NCBI GenBank assembly: GCA_910586585.1
Contig: CAJUKA010000023.1
Location: 1-55,361, forward strand
DNA length: 55,361 nt
Direction of reading: 5' to 3'
Source: an uncultured Lachnospiraceae bacterium
GTDB taxonomy: Bacteria; Bacillota; Clostridia; Lachnospirales; Lachnospiraceae
Shown here piece by piece: positions 40,521 to 49,870 of this stretch. The notes beneath the pieces were generated by a model. The model was not told the DNA's origin. It ran no database searches and saw only the letters and a list, made by a program, of their open reading frames with translations. Positions within the stretch are counted from its first letter, which is position 1. Each line of letters starts with the position of its first letter. The position numbers and the translations under genes are program-made.

Positions 40521-43500
40521 CTAAGATAACAATGTTTTCCACCAGACAAGCTTTTTGGAACTGATGGTATAGGTAATTTTGCGCTGGCCGCCGTAGTTGG
40601 CACCTGTACCACGCAAAATTACAGTTGCTTTGCCTTTTTTGGTGTGATTTGCATAACTGCTTTCCTCAATGATATAATCAGTGCCATAGACAAGCTGTGT
40701 GTTATTGAAAGTAAGCTTGATATCTTCGGGCTCCAATTTAACAGGATTCCCGTTTTGATAGACTTTAGCAGTTACTTTTAGTTTTGCCTTTGCAATATCT
40801 GCAGAGATAATACGATAGGTGGCAGATACAGAAGCATTGCCGTCTCCGATATAAGAACCAATTCCTTTGACGGTAGCGCGAATTACAGTGTTTGCAGGAA
40901 TAATATCTTCTTTGGCAACAAGATCATTTGCTTTTCTTTGAATCTGCGTTCCATCGGCAGTAGTTACTTGTGTATCATGTTCATAAGTATAGCAGACATT
41001 TTTATCGTAATCTTTGCCAGCAGTAAGTTTTTTTCCATTGGCGTCTGCTATAGAGATTGTAGTTTTAAAACTGTTTGCCTTCTTTTTGAAGGAGACATCT
41101 TTTGTAGTCATTGTTAATTTGTTATCAGACATCGCGCCATCTGTTATATTCCAGGTTCCCGAAAAACTTCCTTTGAAGTGCCCTTTTCCAGTGATAGTAA
41201 TCTTCGGAAGTTTTCTTTCTGCAGTTTCGCTGGTAGTGATAGCAGTGTTGTTTGCATATTTAACGGTGTAGTCTTTGCCTTGTGTCAGTTCTGCGCCATA
41301 ATAATATAGCTTTATCTGTGGTTTGGTGCTTCCTTTCATATAAGGAGACGTAATCTGAGAAAGACTCGTTATCGGTATGAACACAGTAGGTTTATCTTCC
41401 GTAGCATATGCCATTGTTATAGATGGTTTTGGTGCATTATTGCCATCTGAGATATCATAAGCAGTAATTTTATAAGTCTTTTTTAGCTGACCGCTGTACT
41501 CGTTGATTCCTTTAAAAATGACGGTGGCTGTGCCCGGCTTAGAAATATTTGCATACGATACAAGGTAGTCGCCAGTGGCACCTTGATCTTTGCTTTCTGT
41601 TAATACAGTATTATTATATGTTAGTACTGCTTGGTTTTGCCAGACATCGGTTTCGGTTCTGGTAAAAGTTTTGGCCGTAATGCCATCCGCTTTTGCTTTG
41701 CTAATACTTTGTCCGACTATTTTGTAGGTAATGCTCTTAGAACCAGTAAAATCACTTCCTTCTACAGCAGTGATGGTAGCAGTTGCTGTACCAACTGCCA
41801 TATTGTTGCTATAACGAACCGTGTAATCACCTGTTTTGCCGCCATCAGTACTTTCGATTAATGGTTTCTTTTTGTAGGTTACATTCAGTTGACTAGGTAT
41901 GATTCCTATATTTTGTGCTTTGTCTACCAATTCGTTTTTATAGGTCTGGTTTGGTATTTTTGCAATCGTAACCTTACTAAGAAGCGTTTTCTTGCTGATT
42001 GTTTCATATACTGTAAGTGTACCAGTATAATTTTTGATACCTTTTATAATAATTGGATACACACCAGCCCCCTTGTAAGCGCCAGAATCCGCATAAGGGT
42101 AAGTCAATGTATAATCTGTCTTATTGACAAGCTTTTTGCCGTTGCGGTATACAGCAGGTGCAGACTTTTGAACTTTTCCATTATATGCTACCGTAATATG
42201 ATTGGCAGTAATATCATGATCCGTAAGTGATTTTGGAATAATATTAAAATGCACATAAGCGGTACCAGAATAATTTCCTTTTCCCTTCACGGTAATGGTT
42301 GGTATATTTTTAGCGGAAGTGTTCACATTTTTATTGTTTTTGTAAGAAACCGTATAGTCTTGGTCTTTGACAAGTGCAATTAATTCGGTATTCCCATCAG
42401 AAGAAGAAACACTGTCATACACCTGAATGGCAGGTTTGATGGCAGCACCAGTATAGGTTTGATCGCCGACAGGAATAACATAAAATCCCTTGCCTTGTTC
42501 TTCAAAATAAGGATATAGGATAAGTTTTTTCTCATACACTTTGGTATTGGTATCGAAACGAGTACCTAGTCCGTCTTTGCTTGTATACCATCCAATAAAC
42601 AATTTGTTTTTCGTATTTTTGATTTCAGGAAAACTATCCTGCGGCAGAGTTTCACCATATGCAAGGTTATGAACTTCTTTCAAAGGAGTCGTGTAATCTG
42701 CGGACATAAAGGTAACAGTACTGCTTTCAACAAAAATTGTATAAGAGGCAGTATACTTTCCGATTTTTGCAGTGATGACAGTTGTTCCCTCGGAAAGTGC
42801 TGATATTTTTCCATCTGCAACCGTTGCAACGGCTGGCTCCGAGCTTGTCCAGACAATTTTGGTGTCAGAGGTAGTGTCTTTGGGCAAATAGTCAGCAGTG
42901 AGCGTGATATTTTGCCCTTTATATAGCGTTGCAGATGAGGAAGGCAAGTCTGATTCGTCATTGAGATTTGCCAAGCTCAAATGGTAAATGGGAGCCTCCA
43001 CCTTGACTTTACATTTAGCAGTTTTATTGTTTTTGGACTTTGCTGTGATTGTAACCTCGCCAATACCTATTGCAGAAATAATAGCCTGCCCGTTATTTGG
43101 GGTTACCGATACAATCTTTGGATTAGAAGAAGTCCAAGTGATGGTTTTATCATCGGTTGTGTCTGCTGGTGTGAAGCTTACAGTAAGCGTTCCTGTAGAA
43201 GGCAGGTCTTTTAAGCCGCCGCTAATAACATCAGGTCTGTATAGGGTAATCTCACTCTTATCAAGCATAATGCTTTGAATTGGTTTCTCACCAGGCATAT
43301 TTTTGAAAACAGGTATTTTGAAAACAAAGCCAGAGTTGATACTTCCAGCGTTGGCATACATTTTTTTCGTGGAAGCGGATTCACTGGCAGGCGCTTGAAT
43401 ATTTTGCATATATTGATGATTGTACAATCCATGAGGGCTGTTTTTATCAACATTAAATTTTTCAAGATATATGGTATCTTGCCCCTTTAATATATAGTTG

Positions 43501-45110
43501 TTTCCGATTGTTGCAGCGCCGCCTTCAAGCGACTTGTAACGTGTGTTCCAGCCTTTGTTTTTTGCATAGGTAAGCCCCTTGCGGACCTTTTCTGCTGTGG
43601 AGGAACCATTTACACCAACATTAAAATAATTATAATAGCCTTCGTACCCGCTATAAGTTCCTGATATCAGTGCAGAAGTTCCATTTCCCTGTTCCTGATA
43701 GACACGTGAGGCAAGATGAATCGGACTTAAACGGCGGTTTTTGCCAATTTCATAGAATACTTGTGCATACGTCCTTTTTGACGCATCATCAGGCAGCTTT
43801 CCTTTCATAAAGGTATTGTTCAGAAACGTTTGAATAGCAGATACATTATGGTATGCGGCATTAAAGGTAAGCTGTTCAAACTGAAAAATGGATGATTCAG
43901 TCAGGAAATTCACTGGATTCATATGGTAAGCGACAGCCGGTTGTGTGGCATAGTACCATCCGCTTTCTGTTGGACATGCGCTGCCAACCCACCCCTTAGC
44001 GGTATTGTTTGATGTTTTTTGAATCAAGCTTTTTGCGCCCATTTCATTTGAAACTGCTGTATTGAAATCAAGCCCTGTATTCATAGGAACAAAAGTCCAG
44101 GAAGGGTGTTGGTTTTTCAACGCACGCAGACTATCGCGATAAATTTCAGGAAAGGCGTCAATGTCAGAGGTGTCAGTCCTGCCTGTGGTATTGGGATAAG
44201 CAGTCATTCCATAGGTAGTACTGCCTTCATATATTGCCGCAAGGTATTTTTGTTCCCAGTCAATCCAGTCCTCATCCGAATAAGCGAGATAATAGCCTTC
44301 TATATAACCGCTTTTTTGTTCGCCGTCTACATAAAAATCTGCCAAATACCAAACTTGATCCGCAAGAATTTCGACCCCACGGATATATAAAGTATGACCG
44401 CTTTCCAGAACGGCAATCGTATCATCATAGGAACCGGCTAAGGATTGTATTTGATAACTGTCAGTGTGGTAAAGAAGCGCCATCAAAGTTTTTTCTTCCA
44501 AAAGGTTAGAAAATGCATCAGTAGCTTCTTCTATATATTCAATTAATTGCAGCTCATCTTGCTGTATTGTTTCTTCAAGCGTTTCCGTTTCTGTTTCAGT
44601 CTCGGTAAGCGCTTCAGAGAGCATGGTTTCAAATTCAGAAATTTCTTCTGTGGAAATGGTTTCTGATTCTTCCAAATCCTCTGTGCTAGAAGAATTGTCT
44701 TCAGAAGTTTCTTCTGTGGAAATGGTTTCTGATTCCTCCGCATTTTCTGTGCTAGAGGAAACGGTTTCTGATTCTTCCTCTGTAGGAGTCGTTTCGGAAT
44801 CAGAAATTTCTTCTGTATTGGAAGGCATTGCTTCCGATTCTTCCTCTGTGGGAGAGGTTTCTGTGCTGCTGTTTTCTTCTGATTCGGAAAATTCCGCAGT
44901 ACCTTCTTTGGTTTCAGGAACTTCTGTAGATATTGTCTCATTCGTTTCAGAGCGATCAGAATCAGAAAATTCTGTAGAAATTGTTTGTTCGTTTTCTGTT
45001 TTAGGCTCAAAGCTGTCGGATGCTGCTATAACATTTACAACAGGACCGCTTGCGCAAAGGGATGCGCAAAGCAATACAGCTAGCCATTTGTATAAAGCTT
45101 TGTATAACAT
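40521..45110 (-). CDS. Large secreted glucosaminidase-type protein with Ig-like and repeat domains
   Basis: The 1529-residue protein has a signal peptide (KWLAVLLCASLCASGPVVNV), a Ser/Thr/Glu-rich stalk (about 35-195), an SH3-like region (about 215-300), then a glucosaminidase-type domain (about 320-630) with SPIHLASRVYQEQGNG and YYNYFNVGVNG. Two Big_2 Ig-like domains follow (each with ITWTSSNPKIVSV-like motifs), an InlB-type repeat (KLFIGWYTSKDG), and about seven tandem modules with DYTVSYKNN...GKGNYSGT pattern. It probably cleaves peptidoglycan or acts at the surface; no LPXTG anchor is present. Start 45110 follows GGAGG. Its modular make-up is typical of gut Clostridia. Confidence 0.85.
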   Translation of the reverse strand: MLYKALYKWLAVLLCASLCASGPVVNVIAASDSFEPKTENEQTISTEFSDSDRSETNETISTEVPETKEGTAEFSESEENSSTETSPTEEESEAMPSNTEEISDSETTPTEEESETVSSSTENAEESETISTEETSEDNSSSTEDLEESETISTEEISEFETMLSEALTETETETETLEETIQQDELQLIEYIEEATDAFSNLLEEKTLMALLYHTDSYQIQSLAGSYDDTIAVLESGHTLYIRGVEILADQVWYLADFYVDGEQKSGYIEGYYLAYSDEDWIDWEQKYLAAIYEGSTTYGMTAYPNTTGRTDTSDIDAFPEIYRDSLRALKNQHPSWTFVPMNTGLDFNTAVSNEMGAKSLIQKTSNNTAKGWVGSACPTESGWYYATQPAVAYHMNPVNFLTESSIFQFEQLTFNAAYHNVSAIQTFLNNTFMKGKLPDDASKRTYAQVFYEIGKNRRLSPIHLASRVYQEQGNGTSALISGTYSGYEGYYNYFNVGVNGSSTAEKVRKGLTYAKNKGWNTRYKSLEGGAATIGNNYILKGQDTIYLEKFNVDKNSPHGLYNHQYMQNIQAPASESASTKKMYANAGSINSGFVFKIPVFKNMPGEKPIQSIMLDKSEITLYRPDVISGGLKDLPSTGTLTVSFTPADTTDDKTITWTSSNPKIVSVTPNNGQAIISAIGIGEVTITAKSKNNKTAKCKVKVEAPIYHLSLANLNDESDLPSSSATLYKGQNITLTADYLPKDTTSDTKIVWTSSEPAVATVADGKISALSEGTTVITAKIGKYTASYTIFVESSTVTFMSADYTTPLKEVHNLAYGETLPQDSFPEIKNTKNKLFIGWYTSKDGLGTRFDTNTKVYEKKLILYPYFEEQGKGFYVIPVGDQTYTGAAIKPAIQVYDSVSSSDGNTELIALVKDQDYTVSYKNNKNVNTSAKNIPTITVKGKGNYSGTAYVHFNIIPKSLTDHDITANHITVAYNGKVQKSAPAVYRNGKKLVNKTDYTLTYPYADSGAYKGAGVYPIIIKGIKNYTGTLTVYETISKKTLLSKVTIAKIPNQTYKNELVDKAQNIGIIPSQLNVTYKKKPLIESTDGGKTGDYTVRYSNNMAVGTATATITAVEGSDFTGSKSITYKIVGQSISKAKADGITAKTFTRTETDVWQNQAVLTYNNTVLTESKDQGATGDYLVSYANISKPGTATVIFKGINEYSGQLKKTYKITAYDISDGNNAPKPSITMAYATEDKPTVFIPITSLSQITSPYMKGSTKPQIKLYYYGAELTQGKDYTVKYANNTAITTSETAERKLPKITITGKGHFKGSFSGTWNITDGAMSDNKLTMTTKDVSFKKKANSFKTTISIADANGKKLTAGKDYDKNVCYTYEHDTQVTTADGTQIQRKANDLVAKEDIIPANTVIRATVKGIGSYIGDGNASVSATYRIISADIAKAKLKVTAKVYQNGNPVKLEPEDIKLTFNNTQLVYGTDYIIEESSYANHTKKGKATVILRGTGANYGGQRKITYTISSKKLVWWKTLLS
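44642..44880 (-). repeat. In-frame DNA repeats coding the Ser/Glu-rich stalk
   Basis: Near-identical blocks repeat with a 66-bp period (44642 and 44708 both start TTTCTTCTGTGGAAATGG), with shorter, more diverged repeats further on. 66 bp is 22 codons, so gain or loss of units keeps the frame and would change stalk length. Confidence 0.7.
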
Positions 45111-45234
45111 AAAATCCTCCAATTTTTATTTATGTACGTTCAGAATCTTTATCACAAAGAAACCCAAACGTTTTGTCTAAAACAATTAAAGTTTAACAGG
45201 AGAAAACATAACTGTCAATTTACTTAATTATCCA

Positions 45235-45263
45235 TTGTTTTAAGACCTTAAATAGGATATAAT
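45235..45263 (+). promoter_or_regulatory. Sigma-A promoter of the rhomboid operon
   Basis: TTGTTT at 45235-45240 and TATAAT at 45258-45263 are 17 bases apart, 72 bases before the rhomboid start. Confidence 0.7.
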
Positions 45264-45334
45264 GTACGCAAAGGAAAAATCCCAAAAAGAAAGGAAACAA
45301 ATAATGCAATGAGGGTTCAAAGGAGGCGCGAACC

Positions 45335-45934
45335 GTGGCGGAAAAGGATACATTAACCTGGCGCAGCTATTGTATGACCCTGACAATGCTTGCCGCCAAT
45401 ATATTTGGTTTTATGCTATGTACAATGATAGGGGAAATCGTGTATAATGTTGGCAGTATGAATGCAGAAAGAATTCTGGTGGATCGACAGTATTACCGAT
45501 TGATTTTGTCTATGTTTCTGCATGCAGATATAGAGCATATTGTCAGCAATATGATTTTCTTAGCAGGGCTTGGGAAGATGATTGAACAGGCAGTCGGTCA
45601 CGTTCGATTTTGCATATTGTATCTGATTTCCGGGTTAGGTGCAGGTGTGTTGTCCATGATCTATTCGGTTCTGACAGGTAACATTTACAATGCAGTTGGC
45701 GCGAGTGGTGCGATATTTGGCCTTGTTGGAGCGCTTTTTATACTTGTAATTTCTCACAATGGAAATTTTGGAAGTGTTTCGATTGGCAGGCTTCTTTTTG
45801 CAGTTGCGTATATGATTTATTCCGGAACCAATGCTGTAAGAGTTGATAATGCGGCGCATATAGGTGGTTTGATTAGTGGTGTGCTGATAATGGCCATTAT
45901 GAATATTATAAAAATGGGAGGATACAGAGTGTGA
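45335..45934 (+). CDS. Rhomboid-family intramembrane serine protease
   Basis: The 199-residue membrane protein has six membrane segments, the HADIEHIVSNMIFL motif, catalytic Ser124 in VGASGAIFGL and catalytic His175 in AAHIGGLISG. It cuts transmembrane segments of membrane proteins. Translation starts at GTG, nine bases after AAAGGAGG. The last codons overlap the GTG of the next gene (GTGA), so the two are coupled. No physiological substrate is evident. Confidence 0.93.
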   Translation: MAEKDTLTWRSYCMTLTMLAANIFGFMLCTMIGEIVYNVGSMNAERILVDRQYYRLILSMFLHADIEHIVSNMIFLAGLGKMIEQAVGHVRFCILYLISGLGAGVLSMIYSVLTGNIYNAVGASGAIFGLVGALFILVISHNGNFGSVSIGRLLFAVAYMIYSGTNAVRVDNAAHIGGLISGVLIMAIMNIIKMGGYRV

Positions 45935-46920
45935 AAATTAACATTTATTATGGTGGAAGAGGTTTGATAGGAGATCCGACATTATATGTGTTAAATAAGA
46001 TACAGGAGGTTTTGAGAGAACTAAATGTTACGGTGGAACGATATGATTTATATGAATTTAAGAATAATATTGTCACATTGCCACAGACGCTGAAGGACGC
46101 AGACGGGGTGATACTGGCAACTACGGTGGAATGGTATGGCATTGGCGGCTATATGCAGCAGCTTTTGGATGCCTGCTGGCTGTATGGAGATAAAGAGAAA
46201 ATCTCAAATATGTATATGTGTCCGATTGTGATGTCCACAACTTATGGAGAGCGTGACGCGATGATGAGCCTGACAGAGGCATGGGAAATTCTCGGAGGGC
46301 GCCCAGTTACAGGAATCTGCGGGTATTTTGCAGAGGTTTCAGATCTTGAACAGAATGCGGAATACGCCAGAGTTATTGAGAAGCGAACAGAAGATATGTA
46401 TCGTTCGATCAATCAGAAAACACGAGCATTTCCCAATAGCAACCATGCAGTGAAACAGAAGATATCATTTACACAAAGTCTGAATCTGACGCCCCAGGAA
46501 GCAGAACAGCTTTCAGAACTGGCAAGTGATGACTTGTATGTACAAAAACAAAAGGAAGATATTCAAGAGCTGGCAAGTATGTTTAAGGACCTCTTGAATG
46601 TGAAGGACCCAGAAGATGATACCCTGCTGCAAAAATTTGAGGACAATTTTCACCCGCAGCCTGGTTTTAGCGCAGTATATAAATTTAATATCGCAGAATC
46701 CAAAAAGCCATTGATTGTTAAGGTAGATCATACAAACATGGAGTGTTATTATGGAGAATGTGATAAATTTGATGTAGAAATGCAAGTCTCAACAAATGTT
46801 ATCAATGAAATTGTGGAAGGACGCATGACATTCCAAAGGGCATTTATGTCGGGAGATATGAAAATGAAGGGAGATTTTAAGACGCTTAGAACATTGGATA
46901 CGCTTTATAATTTTGTATAA
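45931..46920 (+). CDS. Flavodoxin/NAD(P)H-reductase-like protein fused to an SCP2 sterol-carrier domain
   Basis: The 329-residue protein has an N-terminal flavodoxin-like fold (INIYYGGRGLIGDPTLYVLNK, ADGVILATTVEWYGIGGYMQQ) of the NADPH-dependent FMN reductase type, a linker, and a C-terminal SCP2-like domain at about 220-329 (YKFNIAESKKPLIVKVDHTN, GRMTFQRAFMSGDMKMKGDF). SCP2 domains bind lipids in a hydrophobic tunnel, so the fusion may act on a lipid-like or quinone-like substrate. GTG start follows GGGAGG and overlaps the rhomboid stop by four bases. Confidence 0.78.
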   Translation: MKINIYYGGRGLIGDPTLYVLNKIQEVLRELNVTVERYDLYEFKNNIVTLPQTLKDADGVILATTVEWYGIGGYMQQLLDACWLYGDKEKISNMYMCPIVMSTTYGERDAMMSLTEAWEILGGRPVTGICGYFAEVSDLEQNAEYARVIEKRTEDMYRSINQKTRAFPNSNHAVKQKISFTQSLNLTPQEAEQLSELASDDLYVQKQKEDIQELASMFKDLLNVKDPEDDTLLQKFEDNFHPQPGFSAVYKFNIAESKKPLIVKVDHTNMECYYGECDKFDVEMQVSTNVINEIVEGRMTFQRAFMSGDMKMKGDFKTLRTLDTLYNFV

Positions 46921-46967
46921 AGATTTTTTTAGCTGATAGATACGCAATATGAAAGGTGGAGAGAAAG

Positions 46968-47393
46968 ATGAAAGAGGAAAATTGTATTTTTTGCAAAATA
47001 GCAAATGGAGAGATTCCATCGGCAGCTTTGTACGAGGATGATGAATTTCGCGTGATACTGGATGTAAATCCTGCTACAAAGGGACATGCACTGATTCTCC
47101 CAAAGAATCATTTTAAGAACCTGTATGAGATTGATGATCAGACAGCTTCAAAAGTGCTGCCGCTTGCGAAGAAAATGGCGGCAAACATCACAGAGAAACT
47201 TCAATGTGATGGGTTTAATATTATTCAAAATAATAATGAGTTGGCCGGACAGACAGTATTTCATTTTCATGTGCATCTGATACCACGATATCATAATGAT
47301 AATCAAAATTTTGTGATGATGCAGAATAAAATGACACCAAAACAGCTTGATGCAGTAAGGGATGAGATTGTAGGGGAAACGGTTTCTCAGTGA
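46968..47393 (+). CDS. HIT-family nucleotide hydrolase
   Basis: The 141-residue protein opens with CIFCKIANGEIPSAALYEDD and carries the histidine triad H99-F-H101-V-H103 in FHFHVHLIPR. Members hydrolyse phosphoramidates and dinucleoside polyphosphates in the cytoplasm. The Cys pair in CIFC may bind zinc as in many bacterial relatives. Start 46968 follows GGTGGAG; an in-frame GTG four codons earlier overlaps that site. It follows the flavodoxin-SCP2 gene by 47 bases. Confidence 0.92.
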   Translation: MKEENCIFCKIANGEIPSAALYEDDEFRVILDVNPATKGHALILPKNHFKNLYEIDDQTASKVLPLAKKMAANITEKLQCDGFNIIQNNNELAGQTVFHFHVHLIPRYHNDNQNFVMMQNKMTPKQLDAVRDEIVGETVSQ

Positions 47394-47431
47394 TTTCTTG
47401 TACTGACTGCTAGGAAACGCCACTTGTTTTT

Positions 47432-47447
47432 GATACTTTATGGTATC
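47432..47447. promoter_or_regulatory. Palindrome upstream of the BlaI-type gene
   Basis: GATAC and GTATC are separated by six bases. BlaI/MecI repressors bind short dyads upstream of their own operons, so this is a candidate operator, although it is not the canonical TACA/TGTA dyad. Confidence 0.3.
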
Positions 47448-47521
47448 GCGAAAAGGCAGTATATTGGAGATACAGATATGACGAACAGCGCAAAAAGATA
47501 TGCGCAGAAATGAGGGAAAGT

Positions 47522-47938
47522 ATGTCAAAAATAACAGAAAGCGGAATGTCACAATCAGAAAGTTTGATTATGGATTATTTGTGGAAGGAGGGAACTGGAA
47601 AAACATTTGCACAGATTATGGCGTTTCTGGGAAACAAAGCAGGGAAGGAATGGGCGAAACAGACAGTAAATACCTTTTTAAGACGCCTGATAGACAAGGG
47701 GGTGGTAAGAACAGAGTCGATTGGAAGAAAAAAGGTTTATTTTGCGGCACAGACAGTAGCAGAGTATGAAAAACAACGGACAAAGAAGCTGCTTGACGAT
47801 TTGTATGAAGGGTCTATCATGGTATTTTTGTCCGCACTCACTGGAGGAAAGCAAATTGATGAGGCGATGGCTGATAATTTGCGCTCACTGATAAATGAAG
47901 GAGAAGAGCAGACAGAAAACGACGCTGCGAACCAATAA
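47522..47938 (+). CDS. BlaI/MecI-family transcriptional repressor
   Basis: The 138-residue protein has the winged-helix fold of BlaI (SQSESLIMDYLWKEGTGKTF, KQTVNTFLRRLIDKGVVRTE, GRKKVYFAAQT) and a C-terminal dimerisation and cleavage region. Such repressors are cut when a partner M56 sensor detects a signal, usually a beta-lactam. The start has GAGGG five bases upstream; an in-frame ATG at 47510 is possible. It lies 88 bases before the M56 gene, so the two form a sensor-repressor pair. Confidence 0.92.
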   Translation: MSKITESGMSQSESLIMDYLWKEGTGKTFAQIMAFLGNKAGKEWAKQTVNTFLRRLIDKGVVRTESIGRKKVYFAAQTVAEYEKQRTKKLLDDLYEGSIMVFLSALTGGKQIDEAMADNLRSLINEGEEQTENDAANQ

Positions 47939-48026
47939 AATAAAAGTGCAGGTCAAAGCCAAACTTCCATCATGCGAAGCTGGTTGTTATTAGAAGGCAG
48001 GTGGAACTTACAAAGGAGGAACAGAT

Positions 48027-49364
48027 ATGCTTCTGATTCATACAATGAGCTGTGCAGGAAGTATTGCCGTCCTGTTTTATATGATGTCATATGTGTTCAC
48101 AAGACATCATCTGTCAATCGTATGGCATAAGATCTATCTGACGATAACGATATTTTTGTTTCTCATTCCATTTCAGCGATTCAGCATGAATTATGGTGCA
48201 AAGCTTAGGACGGTGATTGGAGTAGAGAAATTAGACAGGAAGAATATTGAGTTTACAAACAATAGCCATTATTCCATTCTTGTTTACAATGACAGTGTTT
48301 ATGTACACAATAAATGGCTGTATATTCTTTTGGGTTTGTGCATTATTGTGAATGTAAGTCTGATATTATGTTTGGCAATCAAATATATAAAAATGCATAA
48401 ATTGATACATACACAAGCGGTTCTAAATGAAACTGCTACTGAACGAATGAAGATGCTTGGCTACCCATCGTGGGTGAGAGTTTATCAGTGCGAAGGATTA
48501 GGAACGCCCGTTACAGCAGGATTGTTACGTGAAAAAATCGTATTGCCAGGCAGACCGTTTGATTCAGAGAGGCTCAAAGATGTACTAAAACATGAATTTA
48601 CCCATATCAAAGTTAAGGATAATCTTGTCAAATTGGTTTTGCTGGTGGTGATTATGTTGAATTTTTATAATCCAGTCGTATATTATTTGTGGTATCGCTG
48701 GAATTTGACGGCTGAAATGTATTGCGACAGTAAGGTTCTGGAAGGGAAAAGCGAACAGGAGATAAGAGATTATGCCAATATGGTTGTGGACTTTGCAATG
48801 GGAAAATACAAAGAGAAACTGCCTGTTATGGGGCTAGGAAAAAATACAAATGAGAAACAGTTACGGGAAAGGATAACGAATATGAAGAAACCAAAGAAAA
48901 TATATGGAACAATTAGTAAAGTAATGGGAACCGTGCTTATTGCAGCGGCAGTTTTTGCCTCTTCATTGACAGCGGCCGCTTATCAGCCAAGAGTGGTTGA
49001 ACATATGGAGGACGAATATGATAATAGTGAGATATTGTCCTATTTTTTGGCAGAAGGAGAGGAGTTAGATCTGGCTGAACAGGCTGAACAGTTTAAAGAA
49101 TTAGAGCAGTATATTATTGAAGCAGGGAATACATTTTTTGTAGATGAAGAAGGTACTGTTTATTATCTGGATAATGAGGCTGATTCCAAGCTGCGTTCCA
49201 CCTGTAAACATGACTATGTAAATGGAACTTCTGCAAAACATCATAAATATTCAGATGGGAGCTGTAAAACGGATTATTATTCTGGTCAAATGTGCAGAAA
49301 ATGTGGCGATACGATTCTTGGGGAGCATATAAAGGCAATTTTTTATGATGTGTGCCCTCACTAA
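48027..49364 (+). CDS. M56-family (BlaR1/MecR1-like) membrane metalloprotease sensor
   Basis: The 445-residue protein has three N-terminal membrane segments, the zinc site H189-E-F-T-H193 in KHEFTHIKVKDN with the downstream Glu in NLTAEMYCDSKVLE, and a fourth segment near 295-320. BlaR1 normally ends in a penicillin-binding domain of about 250 residues. Here the extracellular part is only about 120 residues: acidic first, then Cys/His-rich (CKHDY, HHKYSDGSC, CRKCGD, DVCPH). The sensed signal may therefore not be a beta-lactam. AAAGGAGG precedes the start. Confidence 0.87.
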   Translation: MLLIHTMSCAGSIAVLFYMMSYVFTRHHLSIVWHKIYLTITIFLFLIPFQRFSMNYGAKLRTVIGVEKLDRKNIEFTNNSHYSILVYNDSVYVHNKWLYILLGLCIIVNVSLILCLAIKYIKMHKLIHTQAVLNETATERMKMLGYPSWVRVYQCEGLGTPVTAGLLREKIVLPGRPFDSERLKDVLKHEFTHIKVKDNLVKLVLLVVIMLNFYNPVVYYLWYRWNLTAEMYCDSKVLEGKSEQEIRDYANMVVDFAMGKYKEKLPVMGLGKNTNEKQLRERITNMKKPKKIYGTISKVMGTVLIAAAVFASSLTAAAYQPRVVEHMEDEYDNSEILSYFLAEGEELDLAEQAEQFKELEQYIIEAGNTFFVDEEGTVYYLDNEADSKLRSTCKHDYVNGTSAKHHKYSDGSCKTDYYSGQMCRKCGDTILGEHIKAIFYDVCPH

Positions 49365-49493
49365 AAACTAAAAGTAGTGTGGTACGAATGAAAGAAATAA
49401 GACAGCAGTATGAATACTATGATATGACACAGTTCTACTAATTCTTTATAAAAAATGTGTGTATGGTCGTTTGATTCAGATTGTAGATAAAGT

Positions 49494-49527
49494 GGTTTGG
49501 GGAATGTAAATTCCCTGAACCTTTTTT
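49494..49527 (+). terminator. Intrinsic terminator after the M56 sensor gene
   Basis: GGTT+GGGGAAT pairs with ATTCCC+AACC around GTAA and is followed by six T residues. Bases 49365-49493 before it show no supported gene. Confidence 0.88.
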
Positions 49528-49614
49528 ATGCACACGGGCGTCCAAGGGAAAAATGTCAGCAGAAGCTGACGGACGCCTGGCGCGCGAGTAGGGGAAGGAA
49601 GCTTCCCTGCTCGA
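49528..49614 (+). repeat. Dispersed hairpin element, copy B (87 bp)
   Basis: It is nearly identical to copy A and starts at the base after the terminator T run. Outer stem GGGCGTCC (49536-49543) with GGACGCCT (49571-49578), inner stem GTCAGC (49555-49560) with GCTGAC (49565-49570), then the hairpin CGAGTAGGGGAAG with CTTCCCTGCTCG. In the outer stem, copy B has a G-C pair where copy A has an A-C mismatch. Confidence 0.85.
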
Positions 49615-49870
49615 TTATAATAGGAAATTGCGTGATAGTAAATCATTGAAACAAAGAAGGAGAATAAAGATTATTCAAATAAATAAGGAAAGTAACCTTC
49701 TATATTCAATTTGTCGTTTGGCGCATGTAAGGTTTATAAAAAGCATCAAGCATCCGATATAGATTATAAATTAACATTTCAAAGATGTTATAGTAAAAGT
49801 CCTAAATATGGCAAATGGAACTAAGCTGTAAAGAGACTGCGAGAATACATAGAACAGGGGAGTGGATGCA
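49615..49870. other. Upstream region of the 468-residue protein gene
   Basis: No gene can be supported here. TAGGAAATTGCG at 49621 followed by ATCATTGAAACAAA resembles a motif near 5245. TAAA (49737-49740) and TCCGATAT (49753-49760) look like sigma-28 promoter boxes, but the 12-base spacing is shorter than the usual 14-16. Confidence 0.35.

Noticed and set aside
44543..45010. 155-codon Lys/Gln-rich open frame on the minus strand
   Set aside because: It is a frame-shifted reading of the repetitive stalk of the large secreted protein, not a separate gene.
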